Source: Gloeophyllum trabeum ATCC 11539 (taxonomy: Eukaryota > Basidiomycota > Agaricomycetes > Gloeophyllales > Gloeophyllaceae). Taken from it: a DNA stretch of 64,000 nucleotides. Both the position numbers and the translations under genes were made by a program. This document shows, in pieces, positions 1-12,580 of the stretch (position 1 is its first letter; each line of letters begins with the position of its first letter). The DNA lies in contig NW_006920417.1 in NCBI RefSeq assembly GCF_000344685.1, positions 836,141 through 900,140 of the forward strand. Reading direction: 5' to 3'. Under the pieces are notes generated by a model that ran no database searches, was not told the origin of the DNA, and saw only the letters and a program-made list of their open reading frames with translations.

Positions 1-57
1 CTTCATCAAGGAGACTCGCTCGTGCTGTAGTGCAGTATATGCTCTTCCTGACAGTAG

Positions 58-2836
58 TTAATGCATCAGGCCACCGCCTTGTCCTCCATCACCCTCACCC
101 TCACCTCCCTTGTCGTCGAGCATTAGAACGCACGAGGCCGCAACGATGAACACAACAACGCTGGTGTAAACAGGCACCGACCTATCTATCATTAATAACG
201 ACCCGCCCAGCAAGGGCGCTATCATTCCACCACTGCCATAACATACCGCTGATAAGCGGAGGCCAAGGACCAAACAAATATCGCACTCACATGCGAGACA
301 GTGCTGACGCTATACCGCAAGCAGTACCTCTTATGTTAGTATCGAATATGTCGGGGGTCCACCTAGTAAGAGCATGTTAGATGACCGTGCCAGCGCCAAT
401 TGTATGTCGACTCACCCGTACAGGACAGCCCACATCGTCTACATTGGTATTTGGATGGTCAGTGACTGAAAGTGCTCTGATCTACGAGACATACAGTAGA
501 GCTTAGGCTTATCCCAACCGTGCTAGCCCTGACTGCCCAGGCAGCTTCCACATGGATGAAGATGAGACAAAAGAAGGCTGTTACGAGTGTGCTAAGCGCT
601 AGTGACCGCCGTCTCCCTAAGGACGTTTTCGTCATCCAGGCTCCAACCTATCAAAATCACGTCAGCGGGCACCAGCGCAAGGAACGCCATCTACTAACCA
701 AAGCCCCAGGACAACCGCCTAGTGTGAAGATGACCACGTCCCACAAGCTCTCCTCAAGCGTCTTTGCCACTATAGCGGGGCCCGTCGCTGTCTCGAGCAG
801 CTTCGGAAGGTACACATTGAACATAGTGTATGCTGGGCACAGTCAGCGACATTCCCAGTATGCCATTCCGAAAAACGACGGACCTAGCGACAGAGTGCAC
901 CAAACGGCCCACACAAGGAGGGTCGTTCTGATCCATTCGGGCTCGAGCACTGTCGCAATTCTATCCATCCATGCATAGAGCGGTCTTCGGATACGCCGCG
1001 GCAGGCATCCTACTCTCCGCTTTATGTCGTACATCGACGATGAAGACGACAGACGCCGGTTGCTTAGTGCACGGCGGGAATGTGGTGGATGAGAGGAAGA
1101 CCTGGGCATTGGTACACGTGACGAACTGGCGGGAGTAGCAGGGGAGGAAGGGATGTAAGGAATTTCCTTGAAGGTAGCATCGTTAGACGCGGGATTAGAG
1201 TACGAATTGGAGAGAGGGCTGGTTCTATCTGATCTAGGCATGGAAGGAGGAATCTCTTGAGCGGGTGTCTCGAATGCATGGGCGTCCAATGGCGTGGGGG
1301 ACGACCCGGTGGAATGGTAGTCACGACCATCCACATTGGTAAGAACGTCTCTGCTTGACTGTCGTTCCGGAGACGTAGGGAGACCGGGAGACAAAGACGC
1401 CTGGGGGCGACGCCCAGGTTGGGCATCTCGTTCAGCATCGAACACGACCGTATCAGCGTCACGAGTGCGATGTTCCTGCGCGGAGTGAGGTGGTTCAGCG
1501 AGGAAAGGTGTCTCTGCATCGTCGCTCTTCCCCGCTGCATCCCGAGGAGTGTCGTCAACGTCGTGTATTCCTATAGACAGTTCATCCCCGTTGAATTGGG
1601 AAATCATTTGCAGAGCCTGCACTGCCTCATGTTTGCGTCCGGCGTTGACGAGGTACCGGGGCGATTCGTGCAATCGGAAGAAGACTATTCGAGCTATGAA
1701 CATGCTCAACGTCTACGGTATTGTAGGCAGATACTAATCAGTCAACAACATGCATTGTGATTCTCGCAGATCACTTACAATTAGACCAAGGGCCATCAAA
1801 AGATACTTCCAGCCTTTGTTGTCCCTGTCCACGTCGCAGGGAAGCGTGTCAGTTGCTCTGCAACTATGTCTGGGAACCAGTATCAAGGCGACAACCGCAG
1901 CGAGTACCGATCCCAAGGAGAAGAAGACGGAGAGAGCCGTCACAAGGTATTGCTTCCCCTTTGGTATGTATTCCAGGATGAGAGTACCATCCGTAGGCAT
2001 CGACCCCTTTGTTCAGGCGTTCGAGTAGTCAGCAATGGTGCCACGTCGACTGGGAGACAAGACTTACACCGACAGCGCTCCCAAGTAGAAAAAGGCAGAG
2101 TGCCAGGGTAAAGAATGAATTTGCGTATGATGCAAGCATACCGAATAGAGCAGTGAAGAAGAGGGTGAGGTTGAAAGCCGTACTCCGCCCCATCATGTCA
2201 GAACCTAGGAGCCATGTTAAACCAAGAGCGGGGAATAGGGAGACACACATACATGTTCCCCACCCAACTGCGCCCACCATCATACCCGCAAACATGGAGG
2301 AGGAAACGGCACCGAGGTAGCTGTCCGGTACTGCGGGAGCAGCCTGAGCTTAGCGGCGACCAATGTAGGCTGGTGCACGCACCTGAGTAATGAACTTGGA
2401 CTCTAGGTAATATAATAGCCACTGCTTGTATCCACATCTGAACGAACAGAGTTAAAGGTTCAGCCCTTAGGTGCGCTCAGGTACTTACGTTGTCCGCCAG
2501 CCAACCTTGGGCATTTCCTCACATTCAGGAGACAAAGTCTTCACAGGAGGTCGAAGGACTCACCAAATCCACACAAAGACAAGAGAATCCATTGATAACT
2601 ACCTACAGGGAGATTATTAGTTTCTACTACCCCGCATCGCGCCTGGCTCCCGGAGACGCACCCATTCCAATGCGATCTATCGTTCGATCTAAGTTGGACC
2701 TCCCGTCAAACGCGTCCCCATCTTCCAGGTCCTCCATGTCTCTGTCCTCGTCCTCCTCATCCCCCTCCTCTCGCGACGAGAAATAGCTCATCCTCCTATT
2801 GTCCTCCCAAAGTCCTGAGGCGCGGGGCGTCGCCAT
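58..2836 (-). CDS. MFS transporter, SV2-like group
   Basis: Complete multi-exon membrane transporter of the major facilitator superfamily. The start was chosen at 2836 because the acidic cytosolic N-terminus leads into NLDRTIDRIGMG, which splices through a 39-nt exon and a 17-nt exon (2489-2505) to SYQWILLSLCGFGWLADN, the usual opening of this group. Transmembrane-rich exons follow (about 2295-2029, 2000-1734), then the FFRLHESPRYLV signature at about 1690. A long Ser/Pro-rich, charged cytosolic loop of more than 200 residues (about 1650-1040) separates the two six-helix halves. The C-terminal half ends in helices within 273-58 and a Gly-rich tail. Substrate cannot be read from sequence; relatives are annotated as sugar or organic-ion transporters. 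The stop is near the window edge but the gene is complete. Confidence 0.85.
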
Positions 2837-3495
2837 CGTAGAATTTTATGTTGCCCGATTCAGTTACGTTATTGCGAGGTGCAAACGCAAGAGTCAGCAG
2901 AGGGCGTGCTGTGCGCGGCCAATAGATTGCATATGGAAGTCAAGTTCCATGAATGTCGGTGTTCGGTATATGGGCTGCTACTTTGCCCGATCGAGTCGGA
3001 TCGACAACGCCATAAGCGGAATCTATTTCAATTGATGCGCCCAAGGATGTCCTTGTTTTGGGGCAGGTCGGTCTCCCGGATGGTCCAGCAGTTCCCCAGA
3101 CTCGGTGCCAGTGTATCTTTTCTACCAACCGTTATCCTCTCGGGTGATTCATCTTTTACTTTGCAATGCACTGTAACTGTTCACTGGCAATGAATTGATT
3201 CTCAGACCGCTGAGCCAGCGCATGAGCCGACTACGCATATAACACGGAAACCTAATAATACAAGACTATTGTTGATACATCTTCAGCTAGATAGGGCGGG
3301 CGCTTAGATTTGACCGGTCTATACATCCGGTGTCGTCAGCCACCAACTACTATCCAACCTACAAAGTTCTTGATCATACCTTCCGCTGCTCACCGCGCTC
3401 CCGGAGACCCGGGTTGAACGTGGCATGTCCAGCTAGTTTTTGGGCATTGCCTAAGGGACTTGAGATTAGGACCACGATAGATGGAGTGGCAGGCA
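2837..3495. other. Intergenic, no gene recognised
   Basis: Region between the transporter start and the 3' end of the next minus-strand gene. It contains only short ORFs without recognisable domains or splice structure. It should hold the transporter promoter and the terminator of the upstream gene. Confidence 0.5.
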
Positions 3496-3965
3496 TCACA
3501 AACCCATGACCCTGTCAGTAACGGACACACCCTCCTGCGTCGGGGGATTATTGTCTGGCTGCAAGTCGCCCTGGCGCTGGCTGGGGTTCAAGCCGCCTTC
3601 AGCTCCGGCCCTAGATGCATCCCAGTCCTCGGTGCGAGTGTGCTGCTGTTGAGCACGCACGCCCTCACCGTACAACTGGCCCGCGTTGCTGTAGTCCTCT
3701 CCTACACCGGAGGTGACTGAGCCAGGCGGGTGCCCAATCGTGGTGTTTCCGGGCACATTGGTAGAGCCATAGTTCGAGCTCTGAGATCCGGCGTAGCTGG
3801 ACAAGTCACCCTCGACTTGTTGATGGAAGTCCTGGGGGTTGCCAGTGGTGCCTGCCAGTGCCCAACACAAGTCAGCTGTCGGCGGAGTATTTGAGGGATA
3901 TCACAGCACTTACGAGTAGTGTGGTTCTCAAAAGACATATTGTATGCGTCGTTCGTGATTGTCAA
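3496..3965 (-). CDS. Small Gly/Ser/Gln-rich hydrophilic protein, unknown
   Basis: Two-exon gene. Exon 1 reads MTITNDAYNMSFENHTT and a consensus gtaagt donor near 3913 joins an acceptor near 3859 to TTGNPQDFHQQVEGDLSSYA. The rest is polar and low in complexity (Gly, Ser, Asn, Gln) and ends VSVTDRVMGL. The product is about 135 residues, or about 125 if the internal Met at 3938 is used. No signal peptide, helix or catalytic motif is visible. A TATA box (4022-4030) stands about 60 bases upstream, which supports a real and probably strongly regulated gene. Family not recognised; the composition resembles small fungal stress-type disordered proteins, but that is only a resemblance. Confidence 0.6.
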
Positions 3966-4021
3966 TAGAAGTTTGTAGATGAATTACTGCTTGATGAACC
4001 TCGAATTGTCGCAGAGGCAGG

Positions 4022-4030
4022 CTTTATATA
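4022..4030 (-). promoter_or_regulatory. TATA box of the small hydrophilic protein gene
   Basis: Read on the minus strand this is TATATAAAG, 57-65 bases upstream of the ATG at 3965. Transcription would start about 30 bases downstream, leaving a short 5' leader. Few other genes in the window have so clear a TATA element. Confidence 0.5.
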
Positions 4031-4574
4031 CCGCAGACCGAGTTACCGCATGACGATACATGACGTTCAGAAGCGCCATCGCCAGTGCAATGGGTCGACG
4101 ATAGAAGCAGGGCATTCAACGCAAATGGGAATGGGTTCAGGGAGAAAGCACGGGTACTTGACGAGCACTCGCAAAGGCGCAATTGCGCGGTGGGGCGGTG
4201 AAGTCATCTGCACCACGTCTCAGCGGCACGACCTCGAGAGAACTGCTTTCGACTCTTATACCGGCCGGTTGGAGGCTCATCGTAACCCAGAGGAGCTTAG
4301 CCAACGCTCGATCCGTTGCTGATTCAAAGAGGTTCAGAACTTGAATTCGAAGACATGTGTGGACTAGCACAAGACTAGCATGCATTATATTCATTTCGAG
4401 CCACAAATAAGGCCAAACATTCGCGAACGAGTTCCCGTCCCACTGCTGTGGCAATCTCAGCCACACTACTAAAGTGTACTCTAGCTGTTGTATCCTCCGA
4501 AGCATACAATATCATATTTCGCCTGCAACATATTCTCCCACTCTCTGTCTATTGTTTGCGGGCATCTGTAACTC
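4031..4574. other. Divergent intergenic region
   Basis: Space between the minus-strand small protein and TAF6. The largest ORF (4137-4505, minus) shows no domain and no splice logic. It is probably the promoter of TAF6 plus upstream regulatory DNA of the small gene. Confidence 0.4.
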
Positions 4575-6265
4575 ATGATGAGCAAGCCAAAACCTAGGGC
4601 ACCCGCAACTCAGATCACCGGCGTTTACAAGGCGGATTCAGTTCGAGTCAGTCAACTTCCAGAGCTCTCTTCGGACCCTCGTCTTCATAGTCACCAGTAG
4701 GATGTGGCAGAGTCCCTTGGTATTTCCAACTTGTCGGAGCCCATTGGATCTGCCCTAGCCAGCGATGTGGAATATAGGATTCATCAGGTGGTCGAGGTGA
4801 GTTATTTGTGATCAGTCGTGGCCCTATTCCATGCATTTGTACACTTTCGGTCGTCCTTGGTTCTTGCTATGGTACTTATACCGTGGCTAAAGGAAGCTTC
4901 GCGTTTCATGAGACACGCGCGCCGAACAACGATGACCACGTCTGACATCGATCAAGCACTACGCGTCCTGAACATCGAACCTCTCTACGGGCACTCGTCC
5001 TACAACACCCCCACATTCCGACGTGCCCCTCCATTCCCTCAGCTCCCACAGTCCGGTACCGTATACTTCGTCGAGGATGAGGAGATTGACTTCGAGCGTG
5101 TTATCCGTGAGGAGAAGCTCGTTCTGCCTAAACCCGTGAACTGGACCGCGCACTGGCTTGCCGTGGAAGGGGTCCAGCCTCGGATACCGGAGAATCCCCC
5201 CGCTATTCCTAAAGATAATGACATGGACGCGACAGTCAAGCTCGAAAATGGCGTCATATCGACGCTTCTACCGCCTACACCCTCGTCGCCCGGCCGACCT
5301 ACTGCGGCAAAGAAACCACAACAGCCACTTGTCAAACAAGTTCTTTCAAGAGAACTGCAGTTGTACTATACGCGTCTTACATCGTCGCTCTTACCGCCCG
5401 TGCCTTCCGAACACGCGAAGCGGGCAGCAGCGTTGGCAAGTTTAAGGCATGATGCAGGGCTGCAGCCGTTGCTGCCGTATCTTATACAATGGGTTGGGGA
5501 GGGCGTAGTAGGATCACTGAAAGAAGGCGCGACAAGTGAGCAGGATGGCAGGGTGCTGGAAGTATTGCTGGATGTGACAGCAGCTCTACTGGATAACCAG
5601 TCGATGCTCGTGGAACCATACGTAAGTGTCGTTGAAAGTATGCATCATCTAGTCCCGTTCTGATCGAAATTGCATCCCCTTGCAATAGTTGCACCAAGTA
5701 CTGCCGCCAGTCCTATCTATCCTCCTCAATTCCACGCTACCCCCTTCACACGCAACCCACCTTCGAACACTATCTTCCCAAATACTCTCCCACATCTTGA
5801 CATCACATTCAACGACATATCCGTCCCTCTCCCCTCGTATAATGAAAGCACTTCTCCTGGCCCTCATCTCTCCAGGGAAGAGCAAGGGCACGAGAGAAGG
5901 TGCTATACGCGGCCTAATATCCATCGGGAAAGAAGCCGTTCGGAAAGGTCTTATCGAAGGTGGAGGGGCGAGGATCATAGGAAGTGAGTACGGCTCTGAC
6001 GAGGGTAGTTCGCCGATCGCCGCTGTCCTGGTACGTCTTCTAGCCTTGCTGGCTGTCTCTTGGCTCCACGCTCATGCCTTGATAGGATGCATTCCGGACG
6101 CTGCAGGAACCTTCAGAAGATCCTGTTCCATTGGATGGTCAAAACTCGGCAGATAACGCTGTGCTGTCGCAGTTGCATGAGGTGCTGGGCGACTTCTTTG
6201 CTAAGAAGTTGGAGAAGGATGCGGCTTGGGCAAGAGGCGTGTTGGGGGTGTTGCCCACGACATAG
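4575..6265 (+). CDS. TAF6: Transcription initiation factor TFIID subunit 6
   Basis: Five exons keep frame: 4575-4646, 4701-4796, 4893-5621, 5689-6030, 6086-6265, giving 472 residues. The first three exons encode the TAF6 histone fold: VYKADSVR, VAESLGISNLSEPIGSALA, SDVEYRIHQVVEEASRFMRH and RTTMTTSDIDQALRVLNIEPLYG, about residues 18-95. The C-terminal HEAT domain covers about 200-470 (RELQLYYTRLTSSLL, LPPVLSILLNSTL, GARIIG). TAF6 pairs with TAF9 in TFIID and SAGA and contributes to promoter recognition by RNA polymerase II. Length and domain order are normal for a fungal TAF6. The start is the first of two adjacent Met codons (4575, 4578); which is used cannot be told. Confidence 0.93.
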
Positions 6266-6550
6266 CAGGTACCGTTTCGCATTGTCACGTACCTCGATTC
6301 AGTTTGTTGTCCATGTACTCCTCGTTGCTTTCGGCCTGGGCAATCGATTCGCGTTGCTGCTGCAGCACACACAGTATTGCATGCATGGTAGTGAGAGTTT
6401 CTAGTAAATTCCTCAGGATCTATTGCACGGACTTTCCGCGGGATATAAGAGCTGGCCCTGCGATTACAGAGTTCCCACACTTACTTACGCCCCTTCTCGT
6501 CTGCCCCTGGAATTGTCTAGTCTAGATCGGTCAGGTAACTACTAGCGACC

Positions 6551-7228
6551 ATGTCTGCCGCCTCGACGCCTCTGTCTGCTGGACGATATGTCTCCCCCTC
6601 TCCGGTCCCAGGGTACGGCCACTCGCCGTCTCCAGTGCCGTTCGTTCCCCGTGCCTCGCCCCCGGCCCCAGGGTCAGCTACTTCCTCCAAGCCAAGTGGA
6701 CCCAAAGTGAAACCGGCGAATGTGTTTTCTAACGATGGCTCTTTTCTTGAACGTTTTCAGCGAATAAAGCAGGTGAGTAAGCCATTGGGACTGCTATCTC
6801 GCTGGTCTGATTCGACCTGTGGCGCAGGAGGAAGACGAGAAGAAGAAACAGGAAGAAGCCTTAGCAAGGTAGGAAGCATGCATGGATGGTCCTGGTGTCT
6901 AGTCCTGAAGTTTGTTTCGTCAACAGGAAGCGGACCTTCGATGAGCGATTTGTAAGTGATCTCGTATTAAGCCTGACTGAAATTGACAATCTTCACCCCC
7001 AGAAAAAGAGGGGCAAGCGTGCATCTCCTGAGGCTACCGTTCCAACCGATACTACAGATGAACCTGCAGTTAAGAAGGCGAAGTCTGACAAGCCTTTGAG
7101 TAAGTCTAGGCTGCTCTTCCTAGAGACAACGATCTGACGCCTCGCAAGCCGACTACGAGAGACAAGTGAAGAGCTATGGGACCAGTCTCAAGGATAGCGG
7201 GATTGGTGTGCGACCACTTGTGAAGTAG
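6551..7228 (+). CDS. TRIR-like protein (telomerase RNA component interacting RNase homologue)
   Basis: Five exons keep frame: 6551-6772, 6828-6868, 6927-6951, 7003-7099, 7149-7228, giving 154 residues. A Pro/Ser-rich N-terminus is followed by VFSNDGSFLERFQRIKQEE, matching the ANDGSFLE-type motif of human TRIR (C19orf43), then a basic KKRGKR stretch, and it ends in RPLVK, the same last five residues as the animal protein. Human TRIR is described as an RNase that interacts with telomerase RNA; the fungal role is inferred only from these two motifs and the similar size. Exon 3 is a 25-nt micro-exon. Start: the only Met before the Pro-rich segment. Confidence 0.75.
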
Positions 7229-7536
7229 CACATCTTGCTCTCAACATGTACCAATACCGTGAGTCTTCGTCGTTGACGAAGTCAGTCGTGCTCCGGGCTG
7301 ACGTGACAGACGCGCCTGGCTCTATAGCTACTACATACTCCGTAATTATCAGTTTTGGGACTGTTTGGCATCCATACACGTGTATATAGCAATGCAATTA
7401 TCATTATCTTCATCCAGTCAATGGTAAATGACCGACAGGAAAGGACCGGTGTACTCATGTCGAAGTTATCGTACATTAATTGATTAAAAGCTTCCGCACC
7501 TAGCTCCCGGGACATTCTGCAGGCCATACAGGCCGT

Positions 7537-10500
7537 TCACGACGCTTCCAGCACTCGGTAAATCTGCGAGATTGTAGTTAGACGACTATGCCTCAGATAT
7601 TGGCAGCGAGCACTGCTCACCTTGATAGTTCCGCTCTTCAGATCCTCAAGACGGTAACTGACTGATTCCACGGTCTATGAAAGTAACATGTTATGAATAA
7701 CTCTACACGAACATCGAAGAATGCTGACCTGCTGTCCAACATGCTGGTTTGCTTGGAAGACCCGCACTTTGTGCTTCTTCGCTTCGAACTCAGTCACAAC
7801 GCCCACCAAAAGCTCCTCAGCGCCAATGTTCTGGTGATACGTCTGCAGGCCCTTGTGGCCCTTGAGCTTCGCATCGTGTGCTGTCAGAATGTCGCCTGGC
7901 ATTATATCGCTGATACGTTTCTGCACGGTCGCACCCGTCTGGGAATACACCAGGTAACCATACGAGGGAGGCGAGGGTGCAGAAGCATTTGGTACCTCGC
8001 TCAAGACCGCCTGCACAAAGCCAGCGTACGTGCCGTCACCGACGAGAGATTTCTTGGATTTTTCGTACAATGTCGTGGCCACTTCACACACTTGGATACC
8101 AACTTTACCCCACATGCTCATTAGCTCTTCGGAAGACAGCTGAATATCCTCAGGAGCCTTCGTCTGGGGTACCTGGCTCAGCGGTCGAGGTACTTCTGCT
8201 TTAGCGGGCGGAGGTGGAGGCGGAGATGTTGGATATGTAGTCGAATCCTCAGAGAGGCCCGAGGCTGACAGATCACTTGTACCACCGAAGTCTAGACTTC
8301 CACTGGGGATCGCAGGGAGCTCCCACTGTGAACTGGTCATTTGATCAGAAGATTCGGGTTCAGGAGGAGGGGGCGGAGGACCAGCAGGGGCTCCCGGCGC
8401 TGCTCGCGACGGAGGCGGGCGATTCGGCCGTTGGGGGGGTACCGGTACCGGGGTATCAGATTCCCCTTCTTCTTCAGCATCAACCACCACATATTCTGCC
8501 TGCTGAGGTGTTGGAAGGGATGGTCTGCTGAGAATGACAGGTTGCGGGACAGGAGGAGCAGTCACGCTAGGCTCTCTAGATGAGTGGGAGGAATCCGCCG
8601 TAGATCTGCGTTTTGACGCAGTAATTGGTATCGTAGGCACAGGTGGACGAACACCCGTAGTCGGGGGTGTGGGCGCATGATGAGGAGCAGAAGCAGGCCT
8701 GTTTACGCGAGAGGGAATGGGTGGAGGCGTTTCTTCAGCATCCTCGTGAGTAACCTCCTCAAGCTCACTTTCCTCGGCTTCCACTTGCACGCCGTCATCC
8801 GTTTCTGATTCAGCCTCTGATTCCTTCGGCTCCGGCTCCGGCGGCGGCGGAGGTCGTGCTGGGGGTGCTGCCCGGCGTGGTGGAGGAGGAGATTTGCTGT
8901 CCTCTCGTGTCGGACGGCTAACAGGAGGAGGCACTGCACCTGGCATCATTCCAAATCGCATTCCACCCATGTTCGCCAGCCGAGCAGTGATCCTCTGCCT
9001 TCTTGCTTGCTCATCTTCCTCTTCCTCGTCAGCCTTCATTTCATCTGCAGGCTCATCGGTCGGTCCGACTGGCGAAGCCCCCTCATCATCATCAGCATCA
9101 CGAGTCGGTGCCCGTGGAGGCGGCGGCCGGGAAGGCGGAGGGGCTCCAAATTTAATCCCACCTAATCTGGCCATACGCTCCGCGATGGTACGCCTACGTG
9201 CTTGCTCTGCATCCTCTTCAGCCTCCTCAGCAGGTTGCTCTGGGGGCGGCTCAGAAGGAGGGTTTGCAATAGGTGCACTGGCTTGGGCCGCTGTCATGCT
9301 GATTGAGGGTAACCCAGGCGACCGTTGCGGGCTATGGAAGTGAGGGTCAATGGGATCTACGGGCAGATTTTGGCGTCAGCAGTGGCCAGCAAAACCAGGA
9401 AGCACTTACCGCCATCCGATTCGTCCATTACTTCTCCCTCATCGCCTACGTCAATTTCCAGAGGAGGAGGCGCACGTCTCTCTCCCGACTTCACAACGAT
9501 AGAAACCGGTCGGGTGGAGACCGGTATAGGCGGAGGAGCAGCCAGTGGTTCTGCCTCTTCATCCTCTGATTGATCCTCACCATCATGGGAGGCAATCGGC
9601 TCCTCCCTGTGAACTCCATGTGGAGCCGGAACGTGTCGTACGTCGGAGTCAGGAATGTCGTCTTCCTCGTCAGTCATTTCTGTATCGTGACTGACGGGCA
9701 ATTCGTGGTCGTCATCACGAATCACAGCAGGAACCTCAGAATCAGCTACTTCTTCTTCTTCCCTCTCCTCCGGAGGCGGTGGGACAGATCGACGAGGGGG
9801 CGGGGACAACACTCGCTCTACAGGGACCTCTACCGGTACCGCAGGGGGGCCTCTGGGAGGAGGCGGTATCGACCTCCTTATAGACTCCTGCCGGGGGGTG
9901 TTGGTCTCGACTGGCGTCTCAACGGTAAAGTCTTCCTGAGCGATAACCGGCCGAGTCGACAGATTAGGTGTGGGAGGAGGGCGAGTAGTCGACGGCGGGG
10001 GAATGGGTATTGGAACCGTGGCGGACATCGGCTCTGCATCGTCAGGAGAGTCGATAAGCTCATCTTGAGTCTCAGACGCGGTCAACCGCTGATCATCATG
10101 TCTGACAACTCCAGCAGGGGGACTCTGGGGCTGAACGGCCTCTGCATAAGCATCCGCTGTGCCATGCCCGTGAGAGACGGGCTCAGGTTCATTGGTATCC
10201 AGGTCTTCTTGGTCCTCCTCCTCGACAGCAGGTTGAGACGAAACTGATATTTCACGACGAATACGGTCTGAATGAAAGAACGAAGAACTTCAATCAATAA
10301 AGGTCCTTATGCAACGGTAAGTATGTAGCTCTGGGGAAATATCATTTACCATCCTCAGACTGCCTCCTCGCCAACCCTCCTACGGACTTCACTGATCCCA
10401 CACTTGACCTCCTCTGTGATGCGTCCGGCCTGGGAGACGTCGGCACTGGCGGAGGACCCTCACCACTCACCGACCCTATACTGGCTTGCCTCTGAGGTAC

Positions 10501-12407
10501 CTGAGGTCTAGGGGATGAAGGCACAGGCGGCGGGCCCATGCCAACATCTATACTGCTCTTCCTTGAGCTTGCACTGGCTCTTCTTCCAAAACCGGAGGAT
10601 TCCACGCTCGGACGCCGCTCTTGGGGCGGAGACGAAGGCAACGCGTCCGAGAAACTGCTCTGCCTTCGTTCCACCCCGGGCGTGGGCTGGGGAGAGACAG
10701 GGAGGGGCTGAGATGCCGCAAATCCAATACTCTCCTTCCGCGTCGGTTCGGGTCGTTCGGACAGCGAAGGCGGAGACATTGTCCGGGGAGGTGGCGCAGC
10801 CAGGGGGTTAATACCGCCCATCTTTGCGATGCGCTCTGCTACACGTTTACGACGCGCTTCTTCGTCTTCCTCCTCCTCCTCCTCTCGTGCGGGAGATGCC
10901 TCGTCTTGCGAGTGAGAGCGTTCGACACCTTCGGGCTCTGGTGCAGCCTCATCCAAAGGTCCAGACTGCTCCTTTGCCGCCTGCTCTTCTTCCACTGCTT
11001 CTTGCGCCTCCTTGGGCAAATCCTCTGTCACAGCGTCCGAGTGCGAAGCACCCAGAGCTGATAAATCTTCTCCCTGCGCAGATTCAGCTGGAGCAACATC
11101 CGCGTGCTGCTCTGGCTCGGACACTGGCACTGGACCGGGTGTTTCAGCGAGTATCTCCTCAACGGCCTTCTTCAGGTCACCCGGCTCTTCCGCCTTCGAC
11201 TCTACCTCGGGAGCAGGGGTCTCCAATGCTGGAGTCTCAGAAGGGCTCTCTTTGATAGGCTCGTCCAGGACCTGCTGAGGTGCAGGCGACGGCGATTTGG
11301 CTGCTTTCCTGCGAGGCGGGGCGGCGCGCTTAGGGGCGGCAGGTACCGGCATAGACGATGGAGATCGCACGGACGACACGGAAGTTGCTGATGCCGAATC
11401 GGGTGAGAGCATCGCAGATGAAGCAGAGTCCCCTCGCTTGAAGTAGCCTGTTGAATAGAAAAATAGTCAATTGTATTGTTTTTGAGACGGGAGAGGGGAC
11501 TAGCCGTACCGTCCTCTTCTGAAGACTTGGACATCGAGGGCTCGGGCGCATCCAAAGACGGTGATTTCATGGGTGGTTCTATCACGGTCATGAGCATAGG
11601 ACTAGAATCGCAGACATAATTTCTACCTTCAGGTCCCGTCCCTTCCAAGGGTATGACTTGCTCAACCTTGGGTACCTCAGGAGACTTCGCGGTACTGACG
11701 GCCTCAGGGGGCGGGGCTTCAGCCTTCTTCGGCGGCGGCGGCTTCTTCCCATACGCAGGAGTAGGAGGCAACATCCCAATCTTGGCACCACCTAGGCGAG
11801 CCATACGAGCAGCGATTGCGGCCCTACGCTGCCGTTCTTCTTCCTCAGGATCAGGCTCGCCTTGCGCTTCTTCACCCTCAGGAGCCGCTTGAGCCTCTTC
11901 TCCCTCCGCATTCGCATGTTCTGCATCTCCTCCTTCTACTGGGGGTGATTTAACCCTCACAGGCTCACCAGCAGGCGCCTCCACTTCCTCATCGGGCGAC
12001 GCAATCGGCGCTGGGGGAGGCTTCCACTTCGGCTTCTCACCCGCCGGCTTCGGGGGCAGCGGAGGACTGGTCGGGCCAGCAGGGGCGCTAAACGCACCTT
12101 TGCCCTGCAGCGCCGCCATGCGCTCCTTCAAACTGACCCCCTTCCCGATGCTCTCCTTCGCATCCGCCGCGGACATGCCCCCCGCCTTCGCCCGCTCGAC
12201 AGGGGGCGCAGCGGCATCGGTAGAGCTCCGTCCCGGCGAGGTCGGCGGCGAGGGCTGCTTGGGCTTCCACTGGACGTGCCCCGGCTTGGGGCGCGGCGGG
12301 GGAGGGGTCGGGGCGGGCGCGGCGGCGTTCTGCTTCTCGAAGGCAGCGATGCGGTCGCGCAGCGAGCCGGGCTTGGGTTTCGGCGGCGGCGGCGGTTCGT
12401 CGGACAT
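7537..12407 (-). CDS. BBC1: BBC1/AIM3-type actin cortical patch adaptor
   Basis: Six exons keep frame (12407-11510, 11447-10350, 10267-9410, 9356-7729, 7674-7621, 7563-7537), giving about 1,520 residues. The N-terminus is PPPPPKPKPGSLRDRIAAFEKQ followed by WKPK-type Pro-rich segments. Long disordered Pro/Glu/Ser tracts follow. A motif of the form RRxxIAxRMAxLGG occurs four times (about residues 190, 497, 1001 and 1067). The C-terminal part, from SMWGKVGIQVCEVATTLYEK to VESVSYRLEDLKSGTIKIYR, matches the globular C-terminal domain of fungal BBC1/AIM3 proteins. In yeast Bbc1/Mti1 binds type I myosins and Las17/WASP at endocytic actin patches. No N-terminal SH3 domain is visible, unlike yeast Bbc1. 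The last exon codes only eight residues. Confidence 0.82.
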
Positions 12408-12580
12408 CGCAGAAAGCGTGCTTGGTGTCGGGTTTGGCGGCGACGACGACGAGCAGGCACACGCGTTGTACGGTGTTGGACGGACTGGACTGATTGATTG
12501 GGCTGGGGTACGTCAAGCCGGTCGCCGGCCGGTTACTTGTCTGGATAAATCCTTATTTAGACGTACGGCCCCTGATTTAG

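Noticed and set aside
8894..9343. Plus-strand ORFs opposite BBC1 rich in Ser, Gly and Arg
   Set aside because: They are antisense reads of Pro/Glu-rich codons with no splice structure.
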